Shown here: piece after piece, positions 10,958 through 21,604 of the stretch
How positions within the stretch are numbered: position 1 is the first letter of the stretch
Layout: each line of letters opens with the position of its first letter
Assembly: GCA_050084985.1 (NCBI GenBank)
Contig: JBITNC010000001.1
Location: 187,984,001 to 188,048,000, forward strand
Source: Nageia nagi
Lineage: Eukaryota > Pinophyta
Direction: 5' to 3'
DNA: 64,000 nucleotides
Notes under the pieces: generated by a model
What the model saw: only the letters and a program-made list of their open reading frames with translations
Database searches by the model: none
What the model was told of the DNA's origin: nothing
Made by a program: the position numbers and the translations under genes

Positions 10958-11166
10958 TAATTATAGACTAAAGATTAATAAATATGACATAAACTATTTG
11001 ATCTAATGAAGCACTTGGAACCAATTGTAACAACATAACCTTTATATGTTATTATGTAAATACAAGTATGCAAAATGGAAGAAGACATGGCTCAGCGTTA
11101 TTTGCTAAGATACACACTGATCCAACTTAGAGAAATTTTTAGATCTTGGGAAACAAGAAACACACT
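10106..11166. repeat. 1.1-kb tandem unit, copy A
   Basis: First of three head-to-tail units. It aligns with copies B and C from TTATATTAAATCCCTATTATG to GAGAAATTTTTAGATCT. About 110 bp present in B and C after GCCGAAACCAC is replaced here by A44 then T36 (10872-10951). The stretch after it (10980-11170) has several small deletions relative to B and C, so this copy may contain consensus errors. Confidence 0.85.
10872..10951. other. Inverted homopolymer: 44 A followed by 36 T
   Basis: A perfect A-run meets a perfect T-run, flanked by unit sequence on both sides. Such a run could be a genuine foldback hairpin or a collapsed, wrongly polished long-read segment. It sits exactly where copies B and C carry ordinary sequence. 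Confidence 0.9.
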
Positions 11167-12266
11167 ATTTGAATCTCTATATTAAATCCTATTATGTTGC
11201 TTTATCATTTTTCTATATTCTCTTCATTTTTGTGCATTTACATTTGTAACTTGATGTGTTCCTTTGCTACCTCTGATAGATATTCATATGTCATCACTTG
11301 CTATTTGCTCAACGCTTCCTTTACCAATCTAATTTTATTAGTTCTAGCATAGTTTTTAAGCATTTTTAGTATGTCCTCCCTTTCCTTCAAATATTTCTCT
11401 TTATTATATTGATGAGATGGTTTATCCTTTTGTAATTTATATATATCTAGTAATTGAAGATCAAGATGAGTTATCATCCTATGGTGATTCAATGTAGAGC
11501 ATTGCCAACACTTTTTACCCCCAATATGACTATAAACATCAATGATGTAGTAGAATAATAACCTCCCACCTAGCTCATGAGCATGCTAATCTCCACTAGG
11601 ACCATAATATGTAAATAACTTGTCATCCTATAACAAGTAAATGAGATCAACTATTAATATGTTCATTGTATACTAAATTTGTATGATCAAGAAGCATTTC
11701 ATAAATACTAACCATTTCAATTTGGAGGTCACAACCATGAGTTAGATGCTAGATAGAAGTACATGAAGGTTTTCTTCCACCTATGTATTGATAAAATAAT
11801 TCATTTATTAGTAATATAATATATCTTCATGAAAAATACTTTAAAGGAAGTGGTGATGTACCTTTGAAGAGGGAATAAGTTACCTATTCACTCAAAGTGC
11901 TCTAAGAATGAATTTAAGAGAAGCCGAAACCACTAAATAATCATGATACTTACATGTCAAAAATATATATACAAAATTTTAATTTACACACACAATGCCC
12001 AAGAATTGAAAACAAGATGCATGATGTAAAAAATAATTATAGACTAAAGTGATTAATAAATATGCACATAAACTATTTGATCTAATGAAGCACTTGGGAA
12101 CCAATTGTAACAACATAACCTTTTTATATGTTCTACTTACATGTAGAATACAAGTATGCAAAATGTGGAAGAAGACATGAGGCTCAAGCATTATTTGCTA
12201 AGATACACACTGATCCAACTTAGAGAAATTTTTAGATCTATATGAGGAAACAACGAAACACAACAT
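11167..12266. repeat. 1.1-kb tandem unit, copy B
   Basis: Nearly identical to copy C. The minus strand holds an open stretch (11301-11492) beginning NHHRMITHLDLQLLD, present in all copies, which I do not recognise. Near the right end, plus-strand sequence reads CNNITFLYVL and, with small frame changes, YAKCGRRHEAQALF, typical of PLS-type PPR motifs. The unit thus seems to include a PPR relic. Confidence 0.85.
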
Positions 12267-13366
12267 ATTATGAATCTTATATTAAATCCCTATTATGTTG
12301 CTTTATTCATTTTTCTATATTCTCTTCATTTTTGTGCATTTACATTTGTAACTTGATGTGTTCCTTTGCTACCTCTGATAGATATTCATATGTCATCACT
12401 TGCTATTTGCTCAACGCTTCCTTTACCAATCTAATTTATTAGTTCTAGCATAGTTTTTAAGCATTTTTAGTATGTCCTCCCTTTCCTTCAAATATTTCTC
12501 TTTATTATATTGATGAGATGGTTTATCCTTTTGTAATTTATTTATATCTAGTAATTGAAGATCAAGATGAGTTATCATCCTATGGTGATTCAATGTAGAG
12601 CATTGCCAACACTTTTTACCCCAATATGACTATAAACATCAATGATGTAGTAGAATAATAACCTCCCACCTAGCTCATGAGCATGCCAATCTCCACTAGG
12701 ACCATAATATGTAAATAACTTGTCATCCTATAACAAGTAAATGAGATCAACTATTAATATGTTCATTGTATACTAAATTTGTATGATCAAGAAGCATTTC
12801 ATAAATACTAACCATTTCAATTTGGAGGTCACAACCATGAGTTAGAGCTAGATAGAAGTATATGAAGGTTTTCTTCCACATATGTATTGATAAAATAATT
12901 CATTTATTAGTAATATAATATATCTTCATGAAAAATACTTTAAAGGAAGTGGTGATGTACCTTTGAAGAGGGAATAAGTTACCTATTCACTCAAAGTGCT
13001 CTAAGAATGAATTTAAGAGAAGCCGAAACCACTAAATAATCATGATACTTACATGTCAAAAATATATATACAAAATTTAATTTACACACACAATGCCCAA
13101 GAATTGAAAACAAGATGCATGATGTAAAAAATAATTATATACTAAAGTGATTAATAAATATGCACATAAACTATTTGATCTAATGAAGCACTTGGGAACC
13201 AATTGTAACAACATAACCTTTTTATATGTTCTACTTACATGTAGAATACAAGTATGCAAAATGTGGAAGAAGACATGAGGCTCAAGCGTTATTTGCTAAG
13301 ATACACACTGATCCAACTTAGAGAAATTTTTAGATCTATATGAGGAAACAACGAAACACAACAATA
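12267..13366. repeat. 1.1-kb tandem unit, copy C
   Basis: Third unit, differing from B by scattered single bases. It ends at GAAACACAACA near 13366, after which the sequence becomes unrelated. Diverged pieces of the same unit recur beyond it (TCTAACAACATAACCTTTG at 13999, TACCTTTAAAGAGTG at 14330), suggesting an older fourth copy. Confidence 0.85.
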
Positions 13367-13659
13367 TTACATTTCTTCAGGATGTCCTTTGCCTTTGTAT
13401 CTATCTCTTACCTTGTTCAACCTCCTCTATACTCTAAATTTGTAAACCAATGTGTTTCTTCACTTGACTTGGTATAGTTCTTAGGATATTTTCTCCCATG
13501 CAAAAATTATTATTTTTATAAATGGACAAATCCTCAATGGATATGTTGATTTTATTTTCTATGTTTCAAGAAACATCTTGGTTGATGTCACTTTGTTTTC
13601 TAAAAGGCTCTAGAGAATTTTGAAGCGAAATGTGATTCTCAGTTATAAAGCCAAGCTCT

Positions 13660-14810
13660 AAAACTATTTTCAACAGTTTTTACCAACATTTACTAGCATG
13701 GGCAGTTCTAATAAATAAGTGATTAAAAAATGGTTTTTATTCAAATATATGTCGTTGAAAATTTTTTTCATCAAATATATTTCATTGTGATTATTTTGAT
13801 AGACGTGTATGCCAAAATATATTGGAACAATTACATAAGGCTTTGGGAGCATTTTTTGATAAAGATGCATGATGAAGACATAAGTTTCATGGAATGTAAT
13901 GAATGGAGGAATATTTACAAATTCATGGAATTATAAACAAGGAATTCCCTTAAAATATTATTGATGTAATATAAGAACACCTTAAATATTGGAACTAACC
14001 TCTAACAACATAACCTTTGTTTGTGTTCTATTTGCATGCATTCATGGTATTGAATTACTTTTCAGGAATCCTGCACAATAGTATAGTGAATAACTTGAGA
14101 ATAAGGTACAAGAATTACAAATATGAAAGTAAAAATACTTTAAGGAAATATAAAACACTCATTGAAATAGAATCCATAATAAAATATCTACACCATAATT
14201 ATATAAAAATATGAAAACCTATAAACATATATTTCAAAAGTCAAAGTTCATATCAAATGAAAACATACACATAAAAGGAAGAAGAAGAGTTTACATAAAT
14301 TTTCTCTATTATTTAAGATAGTTTATATGTACCTTTAAAGAGTGAGAAGTTTTTGATTCACCCAAAGTGCTCCAGGAATTGATATAAGAGAAACCCAAAC
14401 TACTAGAAAGAATTTGACTTGTATGTTCAATGTATTGATTCCTCTTGAAATGCTCAAGATCAATTTAATACATTAAATAAAAGGTGATCAGATAAGGATT
14501 ATGAGCCTTTGGTCTAGAGCATAAAATTCATTTTTGTGTCTTCAAAAAAAGTAAAGTCTCACAAGCTTCTTGAGTTTGAGGAGCCTCAAATTTTTATTGA
14601 GACACAAAAGGACTCTTAGGCTTCTTCAACCAAGGTTCTCAAACCCTATCTAATGATTTTCTTATTACCTATAAAAAATGATAATGAGAAATCCCTAATG
14701 TAGAATAATATGCAATTATCAGGTGTAAATCCAAAATCTATAACCTTTACCTAAATTGGATATGTGAATGTGTCTGCTTGGTGCTTGTAAATCACATAAG
14801 GACATAATAT
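13660..14810 (+). pseudogene. Decayed PPR gene fragment (first copy)
   Basis: Scattered over all three plus frames are recognisable PLS-class PPR pieces in gene order: a VIKKWF relic (13710), LIDVYAKIY (13794), DKMHDED (13858-13880), SNNITFVCVLFACIHG (13999-14046), MQLSGVNPKSITF (14711-14748) and, from the E region, LLGACKSHKDI (14774-14806). PPR proteins bind organellar RNA. No continuous frame remains, so this is an old pseudogene. Matching is by eye on family consensus. Confidence 0.65.
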
Positions 14811-15229
14811 TTCAAATAAGTAATTAAAAAATAAATGAATAAGTAATTTAAAAAAAAGTTGGAGAAGGAGGTGCAAGAATTGGAAAGATGAAAGCAAAAA
14901 TACATGAAAGAAATAGAAAACACTTGTTGAACAATAAATGTTAGAGCAGGTATTACAAGTAAATCAACACTTTGGTATGAAAAGAGTAGAGAAACTCTTA
15001 ATTGTACTTTACCTTTATCATTTTATGCAATTTTTTTATTTGGAATCATTCTATTAGCTTGTGCTAGTGCTTACATCACCTATATGTGCCCAAATTATAT
15101 GCAATAATTTCTATATAAATTGATGTAGATTTGCACTACCCATGAATAAAAATACTAATTTTTTTGGATGGAATTAGACCATGTTTTGTATATTTAACTA
15201 TTAAAAATTATTATGTTAACTTCAAATTT

Positions 15230-16215
15230 AATTATTAGAATTATTTAGTGATAAAAGTGAAAATTTTGGTCTATAAGGGTTTTTTGAAAATGATTTGGAG
15301 ACTTTTAAGCAAATGTAATTATCAAATGTAAAACCAAACTTTGTAATCTTTGCAATATTTTTCTAGGGTGTGATAGTATGCAAGTTCTAAAAGAATGTAT
15401 ATACATCCATCGAAGAGTAGTTGAAATGATTTTTAATCAAATATTATTATTAAGAATGCCCTAATAGACATGTATGTAAAATGTGGAACAATAAATAAGG
15501 CTCAATAATTTTTGAAAACATGCATGACATGGACATAATTTCATGGAATGCAATAGTTAGAATTCTTTAGTGATAGAAGTGAAAAGTATGGTCTATAAGG
15601 GTTTCAAAGATCACTTTTTTATATATAATTCATGTAAATATGGTTTTCCTACCATGCACATAACATAAATAAGTTTGTTATAAAAATATCCACGACATTT
15701 ATAAATGAAAAATAATAAAAATATTTCAAGTAAAGGACTAACATTTTTTTTCAAACATTGATCTAATAAAGGACTAACATATTTTTCATGAGATACAACA
15801 TAAATGAATTTCTTATAAATTTTTTTATTCCTCATTGAAATGTAATTTCATATACTGCAATGATCTTAAGACATGCACAAAATGGGTTTTCATCAATCAA
15901 AGAGTAGTTGAAAATGGGTTTTCATCAATCAAAGAGTCGTTGAAAATGGGTTTTCATCAATCAAAGAGTAGTTGAAAATGAGTCCCTTGGTATACATGTG
16001 TGAAATTTTTTAAAGAATATATAATGCCTATAAATTATCTGACATGGGAGCTCTAGAATAAGGCATGGACATCCATCAAAGAATAGTTGGAAATGGGTTT
16101 TCATTGAATGTTTTTGTTGTGTTTTCTTGGTATACATGTATGTAAAATATTGTAGAAAATTTTGATAAGATGTATGATGAAAATGTAATTTCATCAACTG
16201 TAAATCATGTAAATA
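15230..16215 (+). pseudogene. Decayed PPR gene fragment (second copy)
   Basis: In order: DLETFKQM and LSNVKPNFVIFA (15290-15350), IHRRVVEM (15408-15432), ALIDMYVKCGTINKAQ (15460-15510), a triplicated INQRVVENGFSS box (15881-15976), then GALE-stop-GMDIHQRIVGNGFSLNVFVV (16045-16120) and NFDKMYDENVISS (16160-16197). These match the L and S motifs of a PLS PPR protein, with frameshifts and stops throughout. The ALIDMY and IHQRVVENGF boxes each occur twice, so two PPR pieces are joined or one was duplicated. Confidence 0.7.
15881..15976 (+). repeat. 32-bp direct repeat, three copies, inside PPR relic
   Basis: Three head-to-tail copies of a 32-bp unit beginning AATGGGTTTTCATC, starting at 15881, 15913 and 15945, with one substitution (AGTCG for AGTAG). 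The unit corresponds to one PPR box (VVENGFSS). Confidence 0.95.
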
Positions 16216-16449
16216 CAATAAAAAAGAGGTTGAACATTGCTTACTTTTACAAGTCAGGTGGATTTGTTGTAGGTTCTCCAAAGCTTTATTGGTTGGGGTT
16301 TTAGGATCGAATAAGTGAAATGAGAGAATGAGCTAGGTTTTGGATTTTTACATTGTTTAAACGAGCCCACCTTCCTACATTAATGGAAAATCCTTGACGT
16401 TAAGCAAGTTGGTGGCCTCAAGAAGCTTGATCCACTTCTTTTTTTTAAA

Positions 16450-16880
16450 AAAAATTATAGTATGCAAATTTGTGAAACTAATATGTAATTTTAACATCGT
16501 AAATATGCAACAAAGTTTTTTTAGGTTGACATATTTGTGAAACTAATATGGAATATTAATTTTATGAATATTACATATTTGTGAAGCTAAAACTACGTAT
16601 TAGTTTTATGTTAGCATATTCGTACAACTAATATGATATATTAGTTTTATGAATATGATATATTATTTTAATGAATATGAAAACATGAAAAAACTCGACT
16701 ACATATTTGTAAAACTAATATGACATATTAGTTTTACAAATATCACATATTATTTTAGCAAATATGTAAACATGACAAAGCTCACTTACATATTCACAAA
16801 ACTAATATGTAGTTTTAGCTTGCGAATATTCAACTAAGTTTTTTTTTGAGATATTATATCTAACAAAATAGTTTTGTAAA
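16450..16880. repeat. AT-rich palindromic repeat cluster
   Basis: Short diverged blocks alternate in direct and inverted order, built on CATATTTGTGAAACTAATATG and its complement. 16703-16743 is a perfect palindrome: 20-bp arms (ATATTTGTAAAACTAATATG and complement) around one base. No coding potential. Confidence 0.85.
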
Positions 16881-17099
16881 TATGCTTGGATGCTTGTCAA
16901 ATAGCGAACAAGGCCCATGAAATTTCCCATTCGATGTGTCAAGATGTCAAATACTGCATGAAATTGTTAGGCTATCAGGGGGCGATTAGTCCCTTACCTA
17001 GAAAACTCCTACTCCTTGGTCACATAGATTTATCCACAAGGGCATACATATAAAAAGAGTTTTAGGACCCTATCTGAAACCTATTTTTATCTATTAAAA
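16881..17099. other. Unassigned spacer
   Basis: No recognisable coding or repeat structure. Confidence 0.4.
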
Positions 17100-17282
17100 T
17101 AAAATAATAATACCTAATATAATTTTACATGTAATAAAGAGAATATAAGTTTTTTATTCAAAAAAATAATATCCAACATAATGTTTAAATGCAATAAGGA
17201 GAATATAAGTTTTTTCTTCAAACAAACATTACCCAACATAAATTTTGGGTGCAACAAGAAGAATATAAATTTTTTATTTAAG
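17100..17282. repeat. Diverged tandem repeat, about 60-bp period, three copies
   Basis: Units near 17103, 17164 and 17225 share CAACATAA, GCAAYAAGRAGAATATAA and TTTTTTATT. They are noncoding. The following 17283-18780 is AT-rich and I see no gene in it. Confidence 0.65.
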
Positions 17283-18789
17283 GGAATTTTGGATTTTATT
17301 CAATTAAAATGAAAAAGATGGGATTTTATTTACACCTAAAACATTTTAGATCAAAACCAAATTGAATTCAAATGCAAAAAGTAGAGTAATATAATGTTTT
17401 TTAATCAAATAAGATGTTTCCTAACAAAAAATTAATGCCATGCTTATTTCCTTAGTATTTAATAACAAATAACATAGATTCAAGAATGTGGCATGTATAT
17501 TTTAAATTTCTAATTTGGAAATTGAAAAGCTAACATATAAGCAAAATAAAAAGGGGATACATTATTTACATGTAAATTTTTCTACTATTTATTTTCTTTC
17601 TTCCATGAATTTGTATTTTTCCTTTCCTTTATTCCTTCTTTTATTTTCCTCCTCCTTATCCACACAACCTGCCAAGGGTTTCACTTCATGATTTGAAGGA
17701 GGGGCTCACTCCACTTTTCTTGTGCACATCATTATGTTTAGTAGGGAGAGGGAAAGAGGAGGTCTTTTCCCATTCCAAGTGAAATGAAAACCTTTTGTCC
17801 AAAAGGTGGGGTAGATAAGGTAGAGTGAAGGGGTATAATTAAACAAAAAATAAAATAAATGAAATCCCTCCCATGATACCCCTCTCTAAATTTTTTACTA
17901 TAAATTTTATTTTTCCTTATGTAATAACTTATTCATCCTTTGGAAGGAGATTTAAATTTATTTATTTATTCATCTACTTCCTATTAGTTTATTTTTAGGA
18001 TCTTAGTTTCTTTTAGAACCTTAATTCGTACTTCCTACACATACACTTTTATTTTTGAACTCCCATGATCTTTAATGCCTTATAAGGTCCTATTAATTTA
18101 TAATTCATTATAGTATAAACTATAAATTTTATTTATTTGTTTGAGATTGCAAAGAAATAAGTATAAATCAATCAAGTACCAAATATAAAAAGGAAAAATA
18201 ATGATGTCTTGAGAATTAGTTTGCAATGCTCATCACCATTTCATGGTTTTTCCCTTTTTGTTGTCATTCTTGCCTCATCCCACAAAGTGATGTCTCATGA
18301 CTTGCTTTCTTGTTTAAGATCCTTCAAGGTCCAAATGTTATCAATGACTTGAAACACACAAAAAGAAGAAAGAGATAGGATCAAACTAATAATAGTAACT
18401 CATTATCTAATACATTATGCAAAATTACATGAAATGTTTACCATACTTTTACCATATATCATTAATTATCATTTCACAAATCATGATATAGCATATCAAG
18501 TTCTAACATTCATATATTTTTTATGTATGATCAAATGTCTTTAAGAAATTTTTTAATATATTAAATAGTCATTAATGGGGTCTTATTGGATTAGTCCATT
18601 ACAATTAGTAACGTAAGAAATTAGACTATTTTTTAAGAGAATAAAGACTAGATGTTATTGATAAATTTAAAGACAAAGTAATAAAAAAAATAATGGAGCC
18701 ATAAGAAAATATTATCAATGAAGTGGATTAAGATGATGATAAGGAATTTATTTTCATAACAATTGATAAAAATGAAAATATCTCTCAAG

Positions 18790-20290
18790 ACTTGTAGTAT
18801 GTTGATTTAGATTGTTCCAATCATGTGATGGAAAAGGAGCTCTTCACTAAGTTGGACACTTCTCATAGTAGTAAGTTCATGATTGGTTATAAGGATACAG
18901 ACACTTGATGTTCATGTAAAGGATTCATGAAATTGAAAATTAAGTATTGTAAGAAGAAAACTATTCATACATAATATGCTTCAAATATAAAATATAATTT
19001 TCTTAGTGTTGATAGCTTGTAAAACATATAAATTTAAGATCACCTTCAAAAAGGGTGATCTTGAGAAGGTTATATTCTTAAGCTTTAAATATGGTAAAAT
19101 TATGATTATAGTTTCTATAACCAAAAGAAAAAACTTTCCTTTAAGGTTGGGGAGTAGTGGAGTTAGGGTATGCTAATTAGCAATAGAAGATTCAAGTTCG
19201 TTATGATATTTGAGGTTTGGGTATCTCTATTTCTCTAATTTATTGAAAAAAATGACCACCAAATATTGTTACTTGGCTTTCCACTTACTGAATAAAAGAA
19301 ATATATTTGTGAGGTGTGTGCATTCAAAAATCATGTTGAAGGGAAGTTCATTAATTGAGATTCTTAGGGGAGGTTTCAAGATATTGATATTGTACATACC
19401 AACCCATGTATACCCATTAATACACTAAACATTAGCAGGTCTCTTTATTACATATATTTAATGAATGAATTCTCAATAAGTTGTTAACCTTTATTTTTAA
19501 AATCTAAAGATGACACATATATCATCTTCAAAAAGTAAAGGGCCATCATAAAGGAGACACAAGTTACAATAAAAAATCAAAAGAGTGATTAAAGTGGTGA
19601 ATTTAATTCATAATATTTCATGAAGTATTCTAAAAACCATGGCATATAAAGGAATTTGATCATGTCATATACACCTCAACAAAATGTAATTGTTAAAAGG
19701 ATGAATTAGACTCATTTAAATATGGTAAGGAGCATTATGCATCATAAAGGTTTGGTCTATGAATATTGGTCTAAGGCAATTGTTGTGCTAACACTTATTA
19801 AAAAGGTTTATCCAACAAGTATGAATGGTGACAACATGTGTTGTAGTAGGACACCCATGTTTGATCATTTGAAGGTTTTTGGATATTTAGCACATTTCCA
19901 TGTTAAGAAGTAGGCTTGATCTAAAAATTATTTTATGTTATTATTTATTCAAAACTAATAAAGTAAACCAATTTTATAATCTAAAGATTAAAAATCTCAT
20001 TGAATCTAAAAATGTGATCTTTGATGAAAAGAGGGGGTGCATACATAACAAGACCAAACTTCTCTATCAACTTCAAATAGACTAGTATAACTACTATCCT
20101 CAAGTGGCACCTCTTCTTCAAATAAATATGATCATGATAACAACTCTAACGATGATGTTCCAATTTACAAGGTTAGATGCATCACTAGAAGTAAGCAAAT
20201 TATTATAGATAATCTTCCTCAAATTCTTGATTTGAATTTTAAAAAGAGGCTAATAGAAAACCAAGCAATACAAGATTTTATTAAAATGCC
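18790..20290 (+). pseudogene. Decayed Copia pol (protease to integrase tail)
   Basis: A plus-strand Copia polyprotein of a family distinct from Copia-A, read across shifting frames. Protease region: DLDCSNHVMEKELFTKLD (18808-18862) with the DSG active site lost. Gag-pre-integrase: RFGYLYFSNLLKK (19213) and CVHSK. Integrase: YTPQQNVIVKRMN (19671), MVRSIMHHKGLVYEYWSKA (19722) and DHLKVFGYLAHFHV (19861-19902). Integrase end: ESKNVIFDEKRG. After 20090 an acidic, serine-rich linker precedes the expected reverse transcriptase, which I cannot find. Inactive. Confidence 0.8.
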
Positions 20291-20576
20291 AATATATAGT
20301 CTTTTTCTTATTTTGCTATGTTAATATCTATGTGAGATATGTTCATTTACATTTGCTAGTTTTCTATCATTTTTGTTAGGTCTATAATTCTTATTTGAAA
20401 TTGACTCACAAATAAAATAAATGCAATATGAGTTAGAAAAATTAACACACTTTAGGATGATCACAACAATAAAGGTATAGAGGGAAGAACTCCTACAAGA
20501 AGATGCCAAATGAAAATCTCTCTACAACCTTTGATAATAATTTTATGACATAAAGCTTTAAGGATGAAGCTTTCCT

Positions 20577-20991
20577 AAGGGAGGTGACATAGTAATGTGC
20601 CCACTTTAAGTTGTGTATCTTTAATATTTGTAAGAGAAAATGTGAGAGAACACATATACCTTATTATTGTAAGGGAATATGAGTGTAAGAGAATAAAAGA
20701 TGCAAGTGAATACAAGATTTATGAAATGAAATATGTGTATATCATTATACTACCTAAGATATATTTATGTAATATTTCTATTATATATGACATATTAATG
20801 TGCCCATTTTAAATTGTATATCTTTAACATTTATAAAAGAAAATATGAGGGAACACATATACCTTGTTATTGTAAAGGAATATATGTGTAAGAGAATAAA
20901 AGATGCAAGGGAATACAAGATTTATGAAAGAAAATATGTGTAAGTCAATATACTACCTAAGATATTATATGTTTATGTAAGGAATAAAATA
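20577..20991 (+). repeat. Probable PPT and 3' LTR start with 203-bp tandem duplication
   Basis: AAGGGAGG at 20577-20584 followed by TGACATAG is a plausible polypurine tract and LTR start for the Copia relic to the left. From 20586 a 203-bp unit is repeated twice (20586-20788 and 20789-20991), sharing AATGTGCCCA, GAACACATATACC and ATACAAGATTTATGAAA. The right LTR end could not be located. 20992-21600 shows no gene. Confidence 0.55.
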
Positions 20992-21604
20992 TGCATACAA
21001 ATTGCTAGTGTGTAATTTATATTGAATTTCCTTATTAGGAAGTTACCTCTCGAAAAGTTGAGTGACGAACAAGGGAAGGACATATTTTCTTTATTGCCAC
21101 TTTCTATCTTTTACTATGTATAACTTTACTTTTCTACAATTTATAATTTATGATGCTCTAATATTATTTTTGTTAATAATATTTAACTTTTATGCTACAA
21201 TCGTTTTTACAATTGAATTTCTAATGTCTATGTAGATTCCTACCATATCCTTCTAAGACAAACAAACCAATCAAAAACCTACACCTTAAAATCTTAAGGG
21301 TTCGTTTTCATACAAAAAATAATAATAATTATTTTGAGAATCTTAGGTTAGTGGGATATATTGGTTGATCTACCTAATAAGCCTATTTTAACCTTAAGAG
21401 TCAAATCTTCTTGTTTGGTTGTATCAACATATTTTATCAGATAATTGTAAACTTATGTGATTTGTTGAAAAAATAATAATGCTACTGAATCCCACATTAG
21501 TACCCTGAACTGAATGAAGCAGACACAAAGATGGGATACTGCAATGGAGTCTATCTGCATTCCACAGTTTTTAAACAAAGGAAAATCACACTTACCGTAG
21601 TGTT

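Noticed and set aside
10803-11006. Open frame with poly-Lys then poly-Phe
   Set aside because: It is produced only by the A44/T36 homopolymer.
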